A stretch of DNA of 64,000 nt from Planctomycetaceae bacterium (GTDB taxonomy: Bacteria > Planctomycetota > Planctomycetia > Planctomycetales > Planctomycetaceae): assembly GCA_021732995.1 (NCBI GenBank), contig JAKFWA010000068.1, forward strand, positions 1-64,000, written 5' to 3'. The position numbers and the translations under genes are program-made. The first letter of the stretch is position 1. Each line of letters starts with the position of its first letter. The notes beneath the pieces are model-generated. The model saw only the letters and a list, made by a program, of their open reading frames with translations. It ran no database searches and was not told where the DNA came from. Of this stretch, positions 40,601 through 55,600 are shown piece by piece.

Positions 40601-43600
40601 CTGTCGCCGTACGGAGTCGTGTGATTGCCGGGAATGATATAGATCTTGGCCGGCGCATTATCTCGAGTCAGCGGGGGCTGAGCGACGACGGCAATGTCAT
40701 CGATGCCGTCGCCCGTCACGTCACCCACACCGGCCACGGCCGCACCAAAGTTCTCGTGAGCGAAGTCCGGTTGCAGCGTCTGGCCGCGGAAGTCCACATC
40801 CGGTCCCGGCAGACCAGGTCCAACGCGAACATCATCCACGTACCAGCCTTCAAAGTCGTTCAGGAAGCCGTCGATCGAATCGAACTCGAACCGCACATAG
40901 ATCGTCTGATTGACAAAGCTGGCCAGCGAGAACTGCGCCTCGTAGAAGCCACCATTGAACAGCGTGGAAGCCTGATTGCTGGCAATCAACGTGGAGGTCG
41001 CGAAGTTGAGATCGGTGGAGACTCGGACATTCGCGATGTCGTAGCCGACCGGACCGTGAATGTTCTCCGTCTGGAGCAGGTAGTTGAAAATCAGCTTTGG
41101 ATTGGGCACACCCGTCAGGTTGATGGCAGACGATGTCACGCTGCCAGCCACACGTTGCCCAGTCGCAAAGTTACCGCCGCCCGTGACGGTTTCATCCTTG
41201 CCGAAGTACAGCGAATGGGTCTTCGAGTGATTGCGATCAGAACCACGTCCCGTGGAAACGTGCCACAGACCGCCTCCAGTGCCGAAGTTGTTGATCGTGA
41301 AACCATCAAGCGACGCAGCGCCGTTGTTCTCGAAGTCGTATTTGAAGCCCGCCCAGGCGAGGCTCGAACGACCGTAATAGACATACGCATGATTCGACGC
41401 GACATCACCCACGACCAGGTCATCAATGTTGTCGTTGTTAAAGTGCCCTGCATTCGCGATCGAGATCGACGAGAAGAACGGCGTGTACATATTTCCGTTC
41501 GGCAATCCCTTGATGGACACGTCTGCGTCGGCCACAGCATCCACTTCCGCTGACCAGTTAGCTCGGCCAAACACCAGGTGAATACCGCCTTCGGCGAATC
41601 CACCAGAGCTGCCGTAGTTGTTGGCGTTCAACGAAACGCCAATCGCCAAATCCTGCAGACCATCGCCATTGAAGTCGCCATGCACGATGGTCGAACGCGA
41701 TCCAAACAACGATTCGCTCAGCAATGGAGCAGGCAGCCGCAGCCGGAATGAGTTGCCCGAGTTTACCGTCACATCACTGGTCCCGGCCGTACCGAATGTG
41801 ATGCGAGCGTAGCTCGGTGCAATCACGGACGCCGGATGCAGATTGAGCATCGGATCGAGATTCAGCGCGTCTTCCGCTGAGCCAACTTGATCTTGCACGA
41901 AGCTCACATAATCGCCGATGCCGTCGCCGTTGACGTCACCCAAAGAGATCAGCGCCGGAGTATCCGCCGGGTCAGACGAGTGAATCGCATAGTCGTCAGC
42001 GGTTGTCGGGAGATGCAGAGTTTCGTCGGCCTTGTCGGAAACGATCAACTGGTATGCCCCCAGGGCATGTGGTGCGTCCGGGGTCTGTGCTGGTTCCTGA
42101 CCACGGACGTTGACGACGTGGACCAGATAGTAGTCCGGCACGCCCGCGAAACGCTCAACGGGCACAAACTGCGGAGCTTGACCATTGCCCGCCACGTTCG
42201 AAGCGGCGAACAGATTCAGATTCGCACGGCCACCATAAGTTCGTTCGGTCACGGCAAAATGCAGGTTGTCGGCCGTCGCCATGTCGACCCTGGTGATCTC
42301 CAGACTGTGTTCAGCACCCGTCGCTACGGAAGCCAGCTGCAGCCAGCCTTGAGCGTTGATCCCTGCCACGACCTGAGAACCCAGATCGGTGCGTCGAATC
42401 GCTCGATTGAGATCGTCAACCAAATCCGCGACCGAGTTATTCGTCGCGGTATCAAGCACGTCGAGCACGACTTCGATTGCCGCTCCACCATCCACTCGCA
42501 CATTGAAACGTGAGGTCGCCGTGATCCGGCCATTGGACGCAGACACGTTGTTCGCGTGAATGATGGCCTGGCCCGTCGGGTGCTTCTGCCAGATCGAGTT
42601 CGACAGCACGTTCAGGCTGCCATCCGCGTTCAGAAACTGCACTGACAGCATGTCGCGAGTGAGCCAGCCCGCGTGAGTCCCCGCGGCCCACTGCTTCACC
42701 GCATCCGGAGTCTTCAGCAGCAGCCAATCACCTCGATCACCTTCGCTTAGCGACAAACCCGACACGATGTAACGACCATCGCCGCCACTGAGCGGTTGCG
42801 ACAGCGAGCCCGTCGTCGAGATCACCGTTGTTTTCATACCGGCGGCATAGTCCGGCAACGCGGACGCAAACGGATAGGTGTCATTGATGCTGCTGGTTCC
42901 GTTGCGAGACACGATTTCAATCGCATCCGGGGAGGGAACATTATTCCCAGCGAGCAGGTCGTTCCCCGCACCGCCGTTAATCACATCGTTTCCGCCACCC
43001 CCTTGAATGAAGTCCAGCCCCTCACCACCGTTGATGGTGTCGTCGTACTGGCCTCCGAAGACTTGGTCGTTACCGTCGCCAGCATCGATCTTCAGCGCGG
43101 CAATCGTGGCTCCCTGCTGCAAAGTGCCACTGACAAAGCCCCATGTTTCCCGCTCGCCGGGGTACTGGTAACCGGCTGCGTCCGCATGGACGATGTCGTC
43201 ACCAGCGCCGGTGTTGATCTCAGTGAACTCAACACCAAACGGCTGATAGAAGTCGTACCGGGTCTCGAAGCGGCCATCGGCCTGCGTCGCGAACTCCTGA
43301 TTCGCCGTATCCCAGACCAACTGTCCGAACTCATAACGGCGCAAGATCGTATTGAACTTGATCGCCACATTGTCCGGCACCGCCCGCCCTTGAGCATCAA
43401 AGTCGCCGCCTTGATAAAGCATGCGATCGCGCCCGGCACCGCCATCAATCAGCGTGCTGACTTCCGGGAAGTACGTCTGTCCGTCATTGGTCGTGGGCAG
43501 AGCATGCGGCATGATCTGGAACGTGTCGTCCCCGTTGCCGCCGAACAGCAGACCAGCGCCCGTGCTCTTCGGACCAGCCGTCAACAGGTCGTTGCCATCG

Positions 43601-46600
43601 TTACCGAACAGGAACGGCTCACCCGGTCCGCCTTGCAGCGTGTCGCTCCCCGTGCCGCCAATCAGCACATCGCGCCGACTGGCGGTATCCGTCCTCTGCG
43701 CCTGGTCAGCAGTCGCGACGGTGGCATTGTTCGGATCCAGCGTCACAGCCAAGGAGTAGATGGTCGGGACCTGATTAGGAGAGGTCACTCGCGCCACAAG
43801 CGGAACTCCAACCGGCTGCCCCACAAGAGAAAGCTCACCCCGCCCTGCCCCGCCGAGATCCAGTAGTCCACTGCCGCCGCCGTTGAAGACCGGCAGCAGT
43901 TCATAGCGAGCCGCCGCTGCTGATTCAGCCTGCACCTGCAGGAAGTAGTCGCCGCCAGTTAGTCCCGCCGCGCCGATCGAAGCCGTTGAACCCGCGTTAG
44001 CCGTGACAGCCCGCAAGACGTTGCCCGACGCATCCAGCAACCGTAGTCGCAGGTTTGGCCCCAGGGCATCCAAGTTCTTCAGGCGAATCACATCGCCGCC
44101 GACCGTGGCTGTATCAAAGTGGACTTTGAAGAAATCTTCGTCGGTCCCGTTGTGCAGCGTCAGGCCGGCAATGCGGCCGAGGTTCGCCAGATGATCGATC
44201 TCAAAAGCCGTGTCACGCGAATTGTTTGACGCACCACTGTCAGGTCGATCGGTGCCATTCGCAATCGGCGTCAACGAACCGAGCGGGTTGTTGAGATCAT
44301 CCGCTCGATACAGCGTCAGTTGTAGATTGTCACTCGACACCGCAGACGTGAGAGACAACTTCGCACCTGCGGCGGGAGTCGTTCCCAGCGTGAACGAGTA
44401 CCAATCCACATCGGTCGGCGAATCAATCGTCAAGCCGGTGTAGCTGATGTTTCCAGCAATCGCTCCGTTGGTGCCGCGAACATCCGTCAATGCAGCAGCC
44501 CGTTGTGCAGAATCGTTTCGCGAAGCCTGCTCGGTCTTGTCCGTCAGAATCGCATTGCCACTCTGAACCACCGCGCGATCATCGCCGGCGCCGCCATCGA
44601 CCCAGACGGTCTTCTGGACTGTGGGGCCAACATTGACCACGTCATTACCGCCCAACGCGTCGACGATGATGACCTGGAAATCGCCTTCTGCTGGCAACAG
44701 ACCGCCCGACAGCACCACTTCGTCAAAGCGGGCCTGACGTTGAGCAGGCTCCTCGCGTTGAATCGCGTCGAGGTTAAGAACCACATCGCTCGCATCCCAG
44801 ATGAGCTGCCCGTCTTCGCTCGTAGCCCCGAAGTCCAGCCGCACCTGAGCAGCAAAGCTGAAGTTACCACCGTTGCTGGTCAGCCGCGTGATCAGGTGAT
44901 GATCCTGCAGCAAGCCCGGCTCAGTGACGTAGTCCACGTTGATCACGTCATCAGCGCCAGAACCGCCGACGTACCAAACCTTGTTCGACTGCCGGGCGTA
45001 GTCCTTCCACGCGTCACCCGCGACGCCGCCATCCAGGCTTTCAAACTTGGTACCATCCTGCTTGAAGAGCGTGTCTTGTCCGCCCTGGCCGTAGAGGAAA
45101 TCCAGACCCGTGCCGCCATACAGCAGGTCGTTCCGGTCGGACCCCAACGACCGGTTCAAGCCAGTGTCTTCGAGTGTGTAGGTACCTGCGCCGTCTGTGG
45201 AATGCAGGCCCCCGGCCGCATCGGCAAAGACGCCGAAACGACCGGTTGAAATCGTCAGCGACTGATTCACTCCGGGACGAGTAGCGATGAACAGCTTGTT
45301 GCCGCTGCGTCCGGCGATGAGCTGGCTCGCGAGCCCCGCCGCCTGCAGCACGCTGTTCACGTCAGCAACCAGCGCCGCAATCGGGTCCGCCTCGCTGGCG
45401 TTAGTCGGATCGCTCGGAATCACAATGTCGTAGGGAGTCAGCCCTCCGATCGTCAGTCCCAGATGTGCGGCTGCGGGCACAGCTACTCCACGAACCGGAT
45501 CATAATAAGCTCCGGTAATCCCATTCGCCCCGCGCAGCACGCCATCGCTCGGCAAGTCCGCGGTACTGACGACCGTTGCAACTCCCACAATGTTCGGAGT
45601 CGCGGTCTGACCGTTTGTGAAATGCAGCGAAGTCGCCGCAGGACCATCCGCTCCCGCAGCCGTCGGGTCGTAGGACCAGGCCGACAGTACGTTACGTCCA
45701 ATACTGCCGATGAGGTCATCATCGCCCGCGCCACCGTAGAGTGAATCGCTCTGCAGCGTGTCACCGTTGCGAGCCTGATCGCCAAACAGGCGATCGTCAC
45801 CTCCCAGGCCGAACAACAGGTCATCACCGGAAGATCCGTCAATACGATCGCGAGCAGCGCTGCCGATCAGCGTGTCGTTACCGGGCCCGCCTTGAATCAC
45901 CGTGACGAAATCACGACTGCGAGCCGTCAGCGCACCGAGATCCAGCGGCGTCAGACCTTGAGCGTTGCCGGGCTGAGCGAACTGAATGAGGTCATTACCT
46001 TCACCACCCTGCACGTTGAACTGTTCGACCAGCGGCTTGCCATTCGCATCACGCCAAGTCGCTGAGATCGCTCGACCGTTGTAGTTGACCAGCATATCGC
46101 GCGAGCTGACGGTGCTTTGAGACACTCGAATGACGTCGTTCGCCGCCGTGGAGCGGATCATCATGATGTCGGTGGCATTGTCATCCGCGAAGTCGTCTTG
46201 CGACTGATTGCCGAAGTGCCCGTCAAAGACGTCATCGAATTCGGTGTAGCTGATAGCGGTATCGAGCACCAGAACGTCCACGCCTTCCCCGCCATAGAGC
46301 GTGTCTTTGCCGTTCTGACCTTCAATGAAGTCCGAGCTGGCACCGCCGACCATCAGGTCAAGCCCACCGCCACCGAAGATACGGTCCTCTCCATCACCGC
46401 CAAAAATGGTGTCGTTTCCACCCACCAGCGCGGCTTGAGTGTTAACCGCGAAGAACGGCCCCGCATCGAAGTCACCAAACAGATTGTCGTTGCCACCGTC
46501 ACCAAACATGACATCGCGGCGCAGGTTGCCGTACAGCCAGTCCTGACCAGCTCCAGCGTGCATTTCGATGCCCGCGAGCGCGGCTTCAGCGGCCACGGCC

Positions 46601-49600
46601 AACGCACCCGCTGACAAACCCACATCCGCGTAGGCGTGCAGGAAGTCGTTGCCATCACCCGCGAACATGCGTGAACCGGCCTGCGAGATCGTGGTAACGC
46701 TGCCAGCGGTGACGGGCACGCCAGCACCACCCCACAACGTATCGTCGCCCTGATCACCGTAGATCTGGTCAATGCCGGCACCGCCCGGCACCGTGTTCTG
46801 GTTGAAGGTATCCCAGCCGAAGCTCATGTAGACGACGTCATCCCCGCGACCGCCACGAGCGACATCGTTACCGTCGCCGCCCAGCACGACGTCATTCGCA
46901 AAACCGCCGTCGAGGTAATCCGAACCCGCGCCGCCGTCGATCGTGTCGTTGCCCGATCCCGCAAAGATGTAGTCAGTATCGCCTTCACCGAAGATCAGGT
47001 CGCTGCCATCCGAAACCAGCGGTCCGTCGATCGACAGTCCCAGTGTCGCGACTGGAACGATCTGCGGCATGGCCACAGCCAACCGCTCGATATCGTTGAG
47101 GTATTGCTCCGACAACGGCGGCAACTGAAATTGCGCAGGGTCACCGATCGTCAACGAGAAGTAAGCCGCACCACCCCACACGATGTCCACACCCGCTCCC
47201 GCGCGCACCACGTCGCTGCCATCGGCACCGGTAATGGAGTCATCGCCCGCACCGCCATCGATCGTGTCATTGCCCTGCTCACCTTCGACGGTGTCGTTGC
47301 CGCCGTGTGCGGTGACTCGATCCGATCCATACCCAGCGAAGATCAAATCCGGGCCGTTGTCACCGAAGATCGTGTCGGCTTCCGCTTCAGGCGTCCCCGG
47401 CAAAGCAGAACCGTTGTTGACGTCACCGTAGATCAGGTTCGACGTTGTTCCGCCGCCCAGATTTGTCGAAGAAATCGCCGCATAGATGAGGTCTCGTCCC
47501 CAGCCACCGATGATGGTGTTCTGCCCTGAGCCAGCGGTAATGGTGTCGGAACCAAAGTCGCCATCAATGATGTCATTGCCCAGGCCCGTGACGATCGAAT
47601 CATTACCCAGATCGCCGTAGACTTCGTTCAGACCATCGAACAGGCGAATCACGTCTGGACCGGAACCACCGCGCACCGTTTCATTACCCGGCCCCCCAAA
47701 GATCGTATCAGCGTTCGCGGCGGTATCAGCCACCACAGGACCGCCGAGATCGTTATCACCAAAGACAACGTTCGTGAACGTGCTCGGCCCGCTGCCGTCC
47801 GTTGTCGCAAACGCCACGATCAGGTCCGCACCCGCGCCACCGACGATGGTGTGATTACCCAGGCCGGTATCAACGCGATCATCACCAGCGCCAGCCACGA
47901 TAGAGTCGTTGCCATTCAGCGAATGGATGGTGTCGTTGCCCGAACCTGCGAAAATCGAATCATCACCCTGATCGCCGTAGATCAGGTTGTTGCCGTTGCC
48001 GGTGTGAATGATGTGGAACGAATCCGTTTCCAGCCCCGCAGCATCCAGAGCCCCGTAGATCGTGTTGTTGCCGTTGCCGACAGTGATGTCGTCCGAGCCC
48101 TTACCGCCCAGCACCGTATTAGCACCGTCCCCCGCCACGATCTTGTCATTGCCGTTCTCACCGTTGATGAGATTGTCACCAGCACCGCCGTTGATCTCGT
48201 CGTTGGCCCCGCCACCATTCACGCTGTCGTTACCCAAGCCAGCCAGAATCGTGTCGCGACCGGAACCGCCCTGGATGCAGTCATTGCCGTCACCGCCCAC
48301 GATGGACTGATCGCCCAGACCACCTGTGATCGAGTCATTGCCAGTGCTACCCAGCAGCGTATCAAGGCCTGAACCGCCCATGATCGTGACTGACATCGCG
48401 AGCGTGCCGTCAAGCAGTTGATCCCCAGTGCCTGCGATCAGTGAGTCGCGTCCCGCGCCGGCGACCAGCGTGTTAGTGCCTTCGCCGCCGGTCAGGGTGT
48501 CGTTATCGGCGCCACCATTGAGCACCACGTTATCGCCAATGGTGGACGTCAGGCTGTCATTGCCGGCGTTACCCATCACGACCGCGTTGCTGGATCGCGT
48601 GACGATGGTGTCGTCACCTGCGTCGCCAAAGATCATCGCCGGACCGCCGCCAGCCTTAATCGTGTCGTTGCCGTTACCACCGTTGATGGTCACCGGCATC
48701 ATCAACGACTCATCGATTTCGATGGTGTCGTTACCCTCGCCAGCGTCAATCACGATGGTCTGCACGCCCATGTAAGTGACTTGCTTCTCAAAGCCGATGA
48801 CCGTCACCGAACTGGCACCGCCGTCTTCACCGGGCACGAGCATGATCGTCTCGTCACCGTCCTGCTTATTGACCTTCGTGCGATTGCCGGCGCGCGCTCC
48901 GACGTTAACTCTCAGCACGCCGTTATCGAGCGTGGCCAAAGCTGGCGGAGGCGGATCGATGTGCGGAGCTTTGATCGAGAACAGCTCGGCACGCACGATC
49001 TCGAACTCGCGTTTGAAGACGCCCGTGACTTCGAAGAACGCCGACAGGAAACCTTCAAACACGGCAGTCGTGTCGAAGATGTTAATCGGACCGCCAGCCA
49101 GGAAGTTGTCGCCGATTTCGTCCAGACGGACCTTGCCGTCTTTGTTCGGGTCGTTCATGGCGAACTCGATCTTGGCCGTAATGCCGCCGGTGGCTCCCAG
49201 TCGCAGCACCTGCAGGTCGAGTGCGGCACCAGCGATGACCGTTCCGGAGAGAGTCACTTGCGGGTCGGCTCGTCCCGTCGCCGGGTTGACGTCAGCCGGC
49301 ACAAAGAAACCATTGATGAGATCCACCGGTTGCTTGGTGCGGAAGAAGTCCTGCAAACCTTGGGTGTCGTAGCCAAAGTCGAAGTCGATCTTCGCCGACA
49401 AACCACCGCCCACCAGCACCGACAAAATCGGGAACGCAGGCAACGGGAAGGTCTGCACGTACTTAAAGCCAACTTCCAGAGTCGGCAGTTGCACCTTCAC
49501 CAGATCAACCGGTCCACCGCCCACCAGCAGGCTGAAGAGTGACAGCGGATTGTCCTTGATCGGGAAACTGATGCTCGCCTTACCGACGTTGTTGATCTTC

Positions 49601-52600
49601 GATTCGAACTCCCTGGCCTGCGGGTTCGCAGCGCCGATCTGCTCGCGAATTTTCTCAACCGACATCGGGTTGATGTTCCGCGGCTTGACCTTGCCGGCCA
49701 TCTTGCTGTTCACAGCCTGGAAGCCGTCCACGTCGAACGAACCAATCACGATCCACGTGTTGGGGCCGATGTCCGGAATGCTGGTGACAATGTCGATCAC
49801 ATCATCAATGGCTTCGATGTAATCCGCCGCCTTCGCGAGACCGAACAGCGAAGCCAGATCCAGCATCGTGATGTCTTCGCCCGCCAATTGGCTCAATACC
49901 GGCAGCGGGGTTGTCAGCAGATCAAGCACCGGTTTGATGGGTTCAACAATGTCTTTGATCTGATTGAAGACCGGGCCGGCGAAGTTCGAAATGAAATCAC
50001 CGAGGTTCAACCCAATGTTGTTGAACGCGACTGTCGGCGCAGAGTTACCGACCTTCGGATCGTTCTTGGAGAATGACCAGTCGAACTCAAAGTCGGTACG
50101 AACGCGCGGAAAGTCTTTGCTGCCGAGGAAGCTGGCGACGATGTCCAGGTTGACATCGGCCACAGCGGACAGACTCGGAATGATGGTCTTCGACAGGCCA
50201 TACTTACGCATCTCGCCCAGCGTCAGATGCTTGTCACCGCTGGGGTCTACCAGCGTGATCGCCGCCGTGCCGTCAAACCGGCTGGGCGAATCCTTGTCGT
50301 CTGCGACATCCAGTTGCAGGAAGCCAAGTTGGCCGCGAGCCATCAGGCCCGGAATACCAGCGTGGAAGAAGACCTTGAACAGCTCCGGCGTCGACGTGTC
50401 GAGATAAAAGCCATCCTTCGCGGTCACACCGAACGCGAAGCGTGCATCAAAGCCCAACTGCAACTGCACGCCGCCCTCAACGGCGAGGCTCAAGCCAGGC
50501 ACGCCAACATCGAATGGAATCGGCTGCGTGACGTTGAACAGATCGCGAGCCAGATGCAGGTTGAACTCAACGCCATCTTCGGCCAGCGCGACGGTCACAT
50601 CACGACGATTGATCTCGCCGTCACGGTTCTCGTCAACGAGCAGATTCAGACCACCAGGCCCCAAGGCATCGAAGATCGCCTGTTGCACCGGCTTCAGCGA
50701 AGGCTTCGCAGAATCGAAGTTGTCGAAGACGCGATCACGCAGGTCTTCCAGGAACCGAGCCTGATCCTTTAGCGCATCGCCGATCATCGGCAGGTTGAAG
50801 CCGAGCACCTTACCCTTGAAGGCATCAATGACGAGGTTTAATACCGTCTTCCAGCCTCGCAGCAGCGAACCGAGTTTCTCAGGGCTGAAATCCAGCTTGT
50901 TCTTGAAGGCGTTCTTGATCTCGTCCGTATTGAACGTGAACGTGCCGGGCGGGTTATCGATCGACGGCACGAACTTGAAGTCGATATTCACCACATGCTG
51001 ATCGGCAGTGGGGAACGCGACAGGCAGATGAGCAAACACCTTGGCGTCCAGCACGGTGTCGGTGTCGTCGTAAATCTTGCCCAAGCCCTGCGAGAAGTAG
51101 TGGCGGCCGCTGCCACCAGATGGTGTTTGCAGTTCGACGGCAAACCGCGCGGGATCCGTCGTGCCATCGGCATTGCGAGTCAGTCCCGCCATGCCATTTC
51201 GCACGAAGACACCCAGCGGACCGATATCAGCGGCAAAGTTGATGTTGTTCGCCAGTGCCTTCGCGGTGACTTCAAACTTCGTGCCTTTACCTGTGCCCGG
51301 AACGTAGTCATAGAGGAACGGAGCGATATCGGTGACCTGCGTCACGTCCACACCGAACGACGCTTGGAAGTTCAAGCCGGCTTGCAGCTCAATCTTCGCG
51401 GAGGCTTCGACGTCGATGATGTCATTCAGACCCGGGACACCGAGTGACGACAGATCGAACCCGAGCGGAAACTCCTTGGTGATCTCCGGCTTAAAGTTCA
51501 GATCGATGCGCAGCGCGGCTCCCTTCGTCTGATTTGTATGCCGTGGTGACTGCGTCGTATCCAGCACGAAGGTGAGGAAGTTTTCGGGCAGGCTGAGGGC
51601 GTCCTCGATCGCGTTCTCAACGTCCTGCACTGCACCTTGCGGATTCTCACGCAGCTTCTCGACGAACTCGCGGAACTTGGTGGTGAACTCCAGCAGATCT
51701 GACAGGCTCGCATTGATGCCGGGAAGCTGATTGGAAGCCCACGGCTGCGATTCGATCGTCTCCAGGAACCGTAAGACGAACTCGAGCGCTTGAATGATCG
51801 AGTTGAAGTTCAAGTCCTTGAACTTGCTGAGATCTTCGAGGTTCGGCAGCTCGACGATGATGTCCTTAAACGGATTGGCGAACGTCACCGGATCGAAGAT
51901 CAAACCGCCCGTTGGCGACTTGACGATGATCGCCTGACCGGGACTGATGATGCCCGCCAGCAGTGCATCCGTGACGATCGGCAGATTGACGTTGATGTCG
52001 GCCTTGATCAGTGGCTTCAACACGTAGGCCGCTTGCCCGGCAGCGGTAAACCCCAGTTCGTCGGCATCGACGATCTCGGCCGTTTCACCGATGCCGTCGT
52101 TGATCGTAAGGGCCAGCTTGTCGCCTTTCAGGCAGAAGCGCAGCCGCGCTGACAAGTCCGTCGTATTGCTGGTCGGAGTCGGCCCCTTGGCCGTCTTCAG
52201 TGCGAGATTCAGATCATCAACCAGTTGTTCGCGCGTCGTGTTATCTCCCGCACCAACAACCTTCAGCGTGTAGCGATCCTTGCCGAACTTGAGCTGAAAC
52301 TCGGAGCCGTTCTGTACGACTCCGTTCAGCGGAGCAACCTTCTCACCTTCAATCGCCAGCTTCGCCTTCGGCAGAGCACGAATCAGTTCCGTAATCGTCG
52401 TACGGCCGTCGAAGCCGGTGACGCCCGGATCGTTGAGATTCATCTTCACCTGCGCCGAGGCACTGGCGGTACCGTTCTCAATGCCGATCTTGAAGAAGCC
52501 AAACTTCGCAGCGGCGTCGATATCGGGCGATGACAGTTGAATCCCGGCGTCAATATGCGGGTTCACCAGGAAGACGTTGTCGAGGAACGTCAGGCCATGC

Positions 52601-55600
52601 AGCGGCATCCCAACACGCAGCCCCTGCCCGTTGTCGTCGTGACCGACGAGTCCCAGTTGTGATGCCACCTGCGAACTATTGAGCGCCGACACCTCAAATT
52701 GTTTGAAGCCCTGGGTGTTATCGATGAAGTCGAGCCCATCATGAGCTTTGTTAAACTTCACATCGAACGCACCACTGGGCGCCGCGGCCTTGATCTGAGT
52801 GATGAGATCGCCAACCGTCTTCGGGTTGTTGAACGCCACATCGAATGATCTGCCATCGTGCAGCTTGACGCGCAACTGCGGCGTATTGCCCGACAGCAAC
52901 GTCAGGCCCTGTCCGCGTCGCACGTCGGTCAGCTTGGTGTTGTTGGTCAACAGGGCCTTCAGCGTGGAGCCCTTCAACTGACCGTTTCCGCCCCGGTCAC
53001 CCGATCCCAGAATGCCCAGCCCGAAGCCCGCCAGCGACTTGTTTAACATCTTGACGGTGAACTCGTTGGTTCCCGTCGTCTTATCCACCAGCTTCAAGCC
53101 GTTTTGTGCGTCGTTGATGCTCGCCACAAACTTCGCGGCGCCAGGACTCGCGTTGTTGATGGCCGCAATCACTTGAGCAATCGTGGTGGCGTTGTTGAAC
53201 GCCACGTCGAAGGTTGTGCCATCGTGCAGGGTCACGCGCAGTTCGGTCGTGCCGTTCGGTTTGAACTGTACTCCCTGACCGCCGTTGAGATCCGCGATCT
53301 TTGTCTCAGGAGTGAGCCGATAATTCGCGCCGACCTTGGTCAGCGAGATGCCAAACTTGAAACCCACATCGACATCGGCGTCGATGTTGATCGAGCTGTT
53401 GGTCGAGATTCCGCCTAACGCTCCAAGATCAAAACCAAGATTGATCGGCGTCGATAGCAGGTCAAAGTGCTTCGCAAACGAAAAATCGTAGGTCAGGCCG
53501 GGATCGCGCGTCGCGGGATTGCCATCGAGGTCATTCACAAACTGAATGCCCGCAAACTCGGGCGCGATCGACTTGAGATCCTCCGTCGTTCCGAACGACG
53601 GAGTGCCGGGCTGGTTGGGCATCTCCAGCCGTTTGATCAAGCCATCCGAGAACGCCTTCGCCAGATCGATCACGTCACGCAACCGCTTCGACGTGAAGGG
53701 CAGTTGCACATCCAGCAAACCGCCGCTCGCGAGGCTATCAAAGTAGGTCAGCAACGCCTTCAGACTGCTGAGAATGTCGGACGCATTGACGTTGTCAAAA
53801 TTGAAAAGATCCTCGAAGCCCGTGGTGATGAGGTCCGGAGCTGTGCTGTCAAAGAGGTGCTCATCAACGAGCGCAATCTGGGCTTTGTGATTGGCCGTCG
53901 GGAACGGCTGCCCGGCCAATGTCGCTTGTACTTGGATCGCCGCACCAAGCTTGCCGTCGGCAGCAATGGTCACCAGTTGCGAGAACGGCGTGTTGCTGAT
54001 CTCAGTGAGCGTGAACTTGCCATCGTTGTTGGGATCATGGAAGTCCGCAGTCAGGCTGGCCTGCAGGATCGTCGGTGAGCCGGCATCAATGGAACCGAGC
54101 TTGGCCGTCGCTCCCAGGAAGCCAATATTCGCGGCGATCTGAGCGTTCGTGGTGCCCAGTTTGGCCTCGATCTTCGGATCTTTGTCGACTTTCACAAACG
54201 TGGCATCAGCCGGTGTATCGATCTTGGAAAGATCCACCCCCAGCCCGATGTTCGCATCAAAGCTGAAAGTGACATCCGAGGTCAGGTCCCCCTTGAAGCC
54301 CAACGGCGCACCACCGAGATCGAACGCCAGCGGCAGTTTGAGGGTGCGTTCGGCGTGCATCGGGAAGTCGATAGAGAACTCGTTGTTCTCAAAGCCGAGG
54401 CCAATGCCCGAGAGCGAAAGGTCCAGTTCACCGATCTTCTCCAGTTGCTTCTGGATGACGTTCTGAATGCCTTCGATTGTGGGGAACTCATCCGCCTGTA
54501 GCTTGTTGAGGTACTCCGTAATCGGCAGACGGAACCGTTGATCCAGCACATTGGCGACATCGACGAGATCACCGACGGAACCATTCAGGATGTTAATCTT
54601 CTGCGTCAGCGCACCGCTGTTGCCGAGGTTCCGACCAACTTCCACAAGCTTATCCAAGCCCGTCTTGATCGCGTTTTTCAGCTTCGTGTTGAGGGCCTTC
54701 AGCTCATCAATGCCGGTGATCGAAAAGCTGTCCGGCTTGGTCGCGTCGTTCCAAGTAATGGTCGCGTTGCTCTGCGTGAGCGGCACCGGCCCCAGACCAG
54801 ACTGCAGCTTGCCCTGCACCACCATGTCCGGTGCACCCGGGGATTTGACAACCTTGTAGTCGAGGTCATCAAACGTCGGATCGACGAGTTCCGGCAAACG
54901 CATCTTGCCGTTCGTCTCGCCGAAGAAGTTCGTCGAGGGAGTATCAAGCTTGAACTCCAACTCAAAGCCCTTGCCGGTTTGCAGCGTGGCATCGTCGAGC
55001 TTCACTCCCACCAGGCCGAATGTTCCGGTGGATTCCAGATCGCCCGTGATCTTCATGTTCGTCAGCGACAGTTGCGGATCGAACTGCTTCGTGGTGTTGA
55101 CGTAGAACCCGTTGGCATCGACACCGGCGATCACATGCAGCTCGGCATCCGCCTTAAGATTCACGATGTTGTCGATCGTGAACGCTTCCTTGAAGAGCGA
55201 GAAATCGAAGTTGCCATCGCCATCGAGCGACGTACGAACGCCGATGTCGAGTTCAAAAAAGTTGCCGGTCTTCGTCAGCTTCACGTTGCCCGGAGTCGCA
55301 TCAATACGATCCAGAAAGTCGCGTAACTCTTCGGGCGTGGTGATGGACGTTCCAATGTCGTCGAACTCAAACCCACTCGAGCCGGAAGTGAGAATCCGCT
55401 CGAACAGCGAGACCTGTCGATCGTCGCTCAAGGCGGCATCGCTATCCGTCAGCTTCTGATTCGCGGGTTTGGCGCCTTCCAGCGCTGACACCAGTTGCTT
55501 CAGCCCCACAATCTCCTGCGTGGTGACGGCTTCGCGAATCGAATCAGTTGGGCCGAGCGCGCTTTCAAAACCCGCACCGAACTGCTTGATGTTGGTCAGA

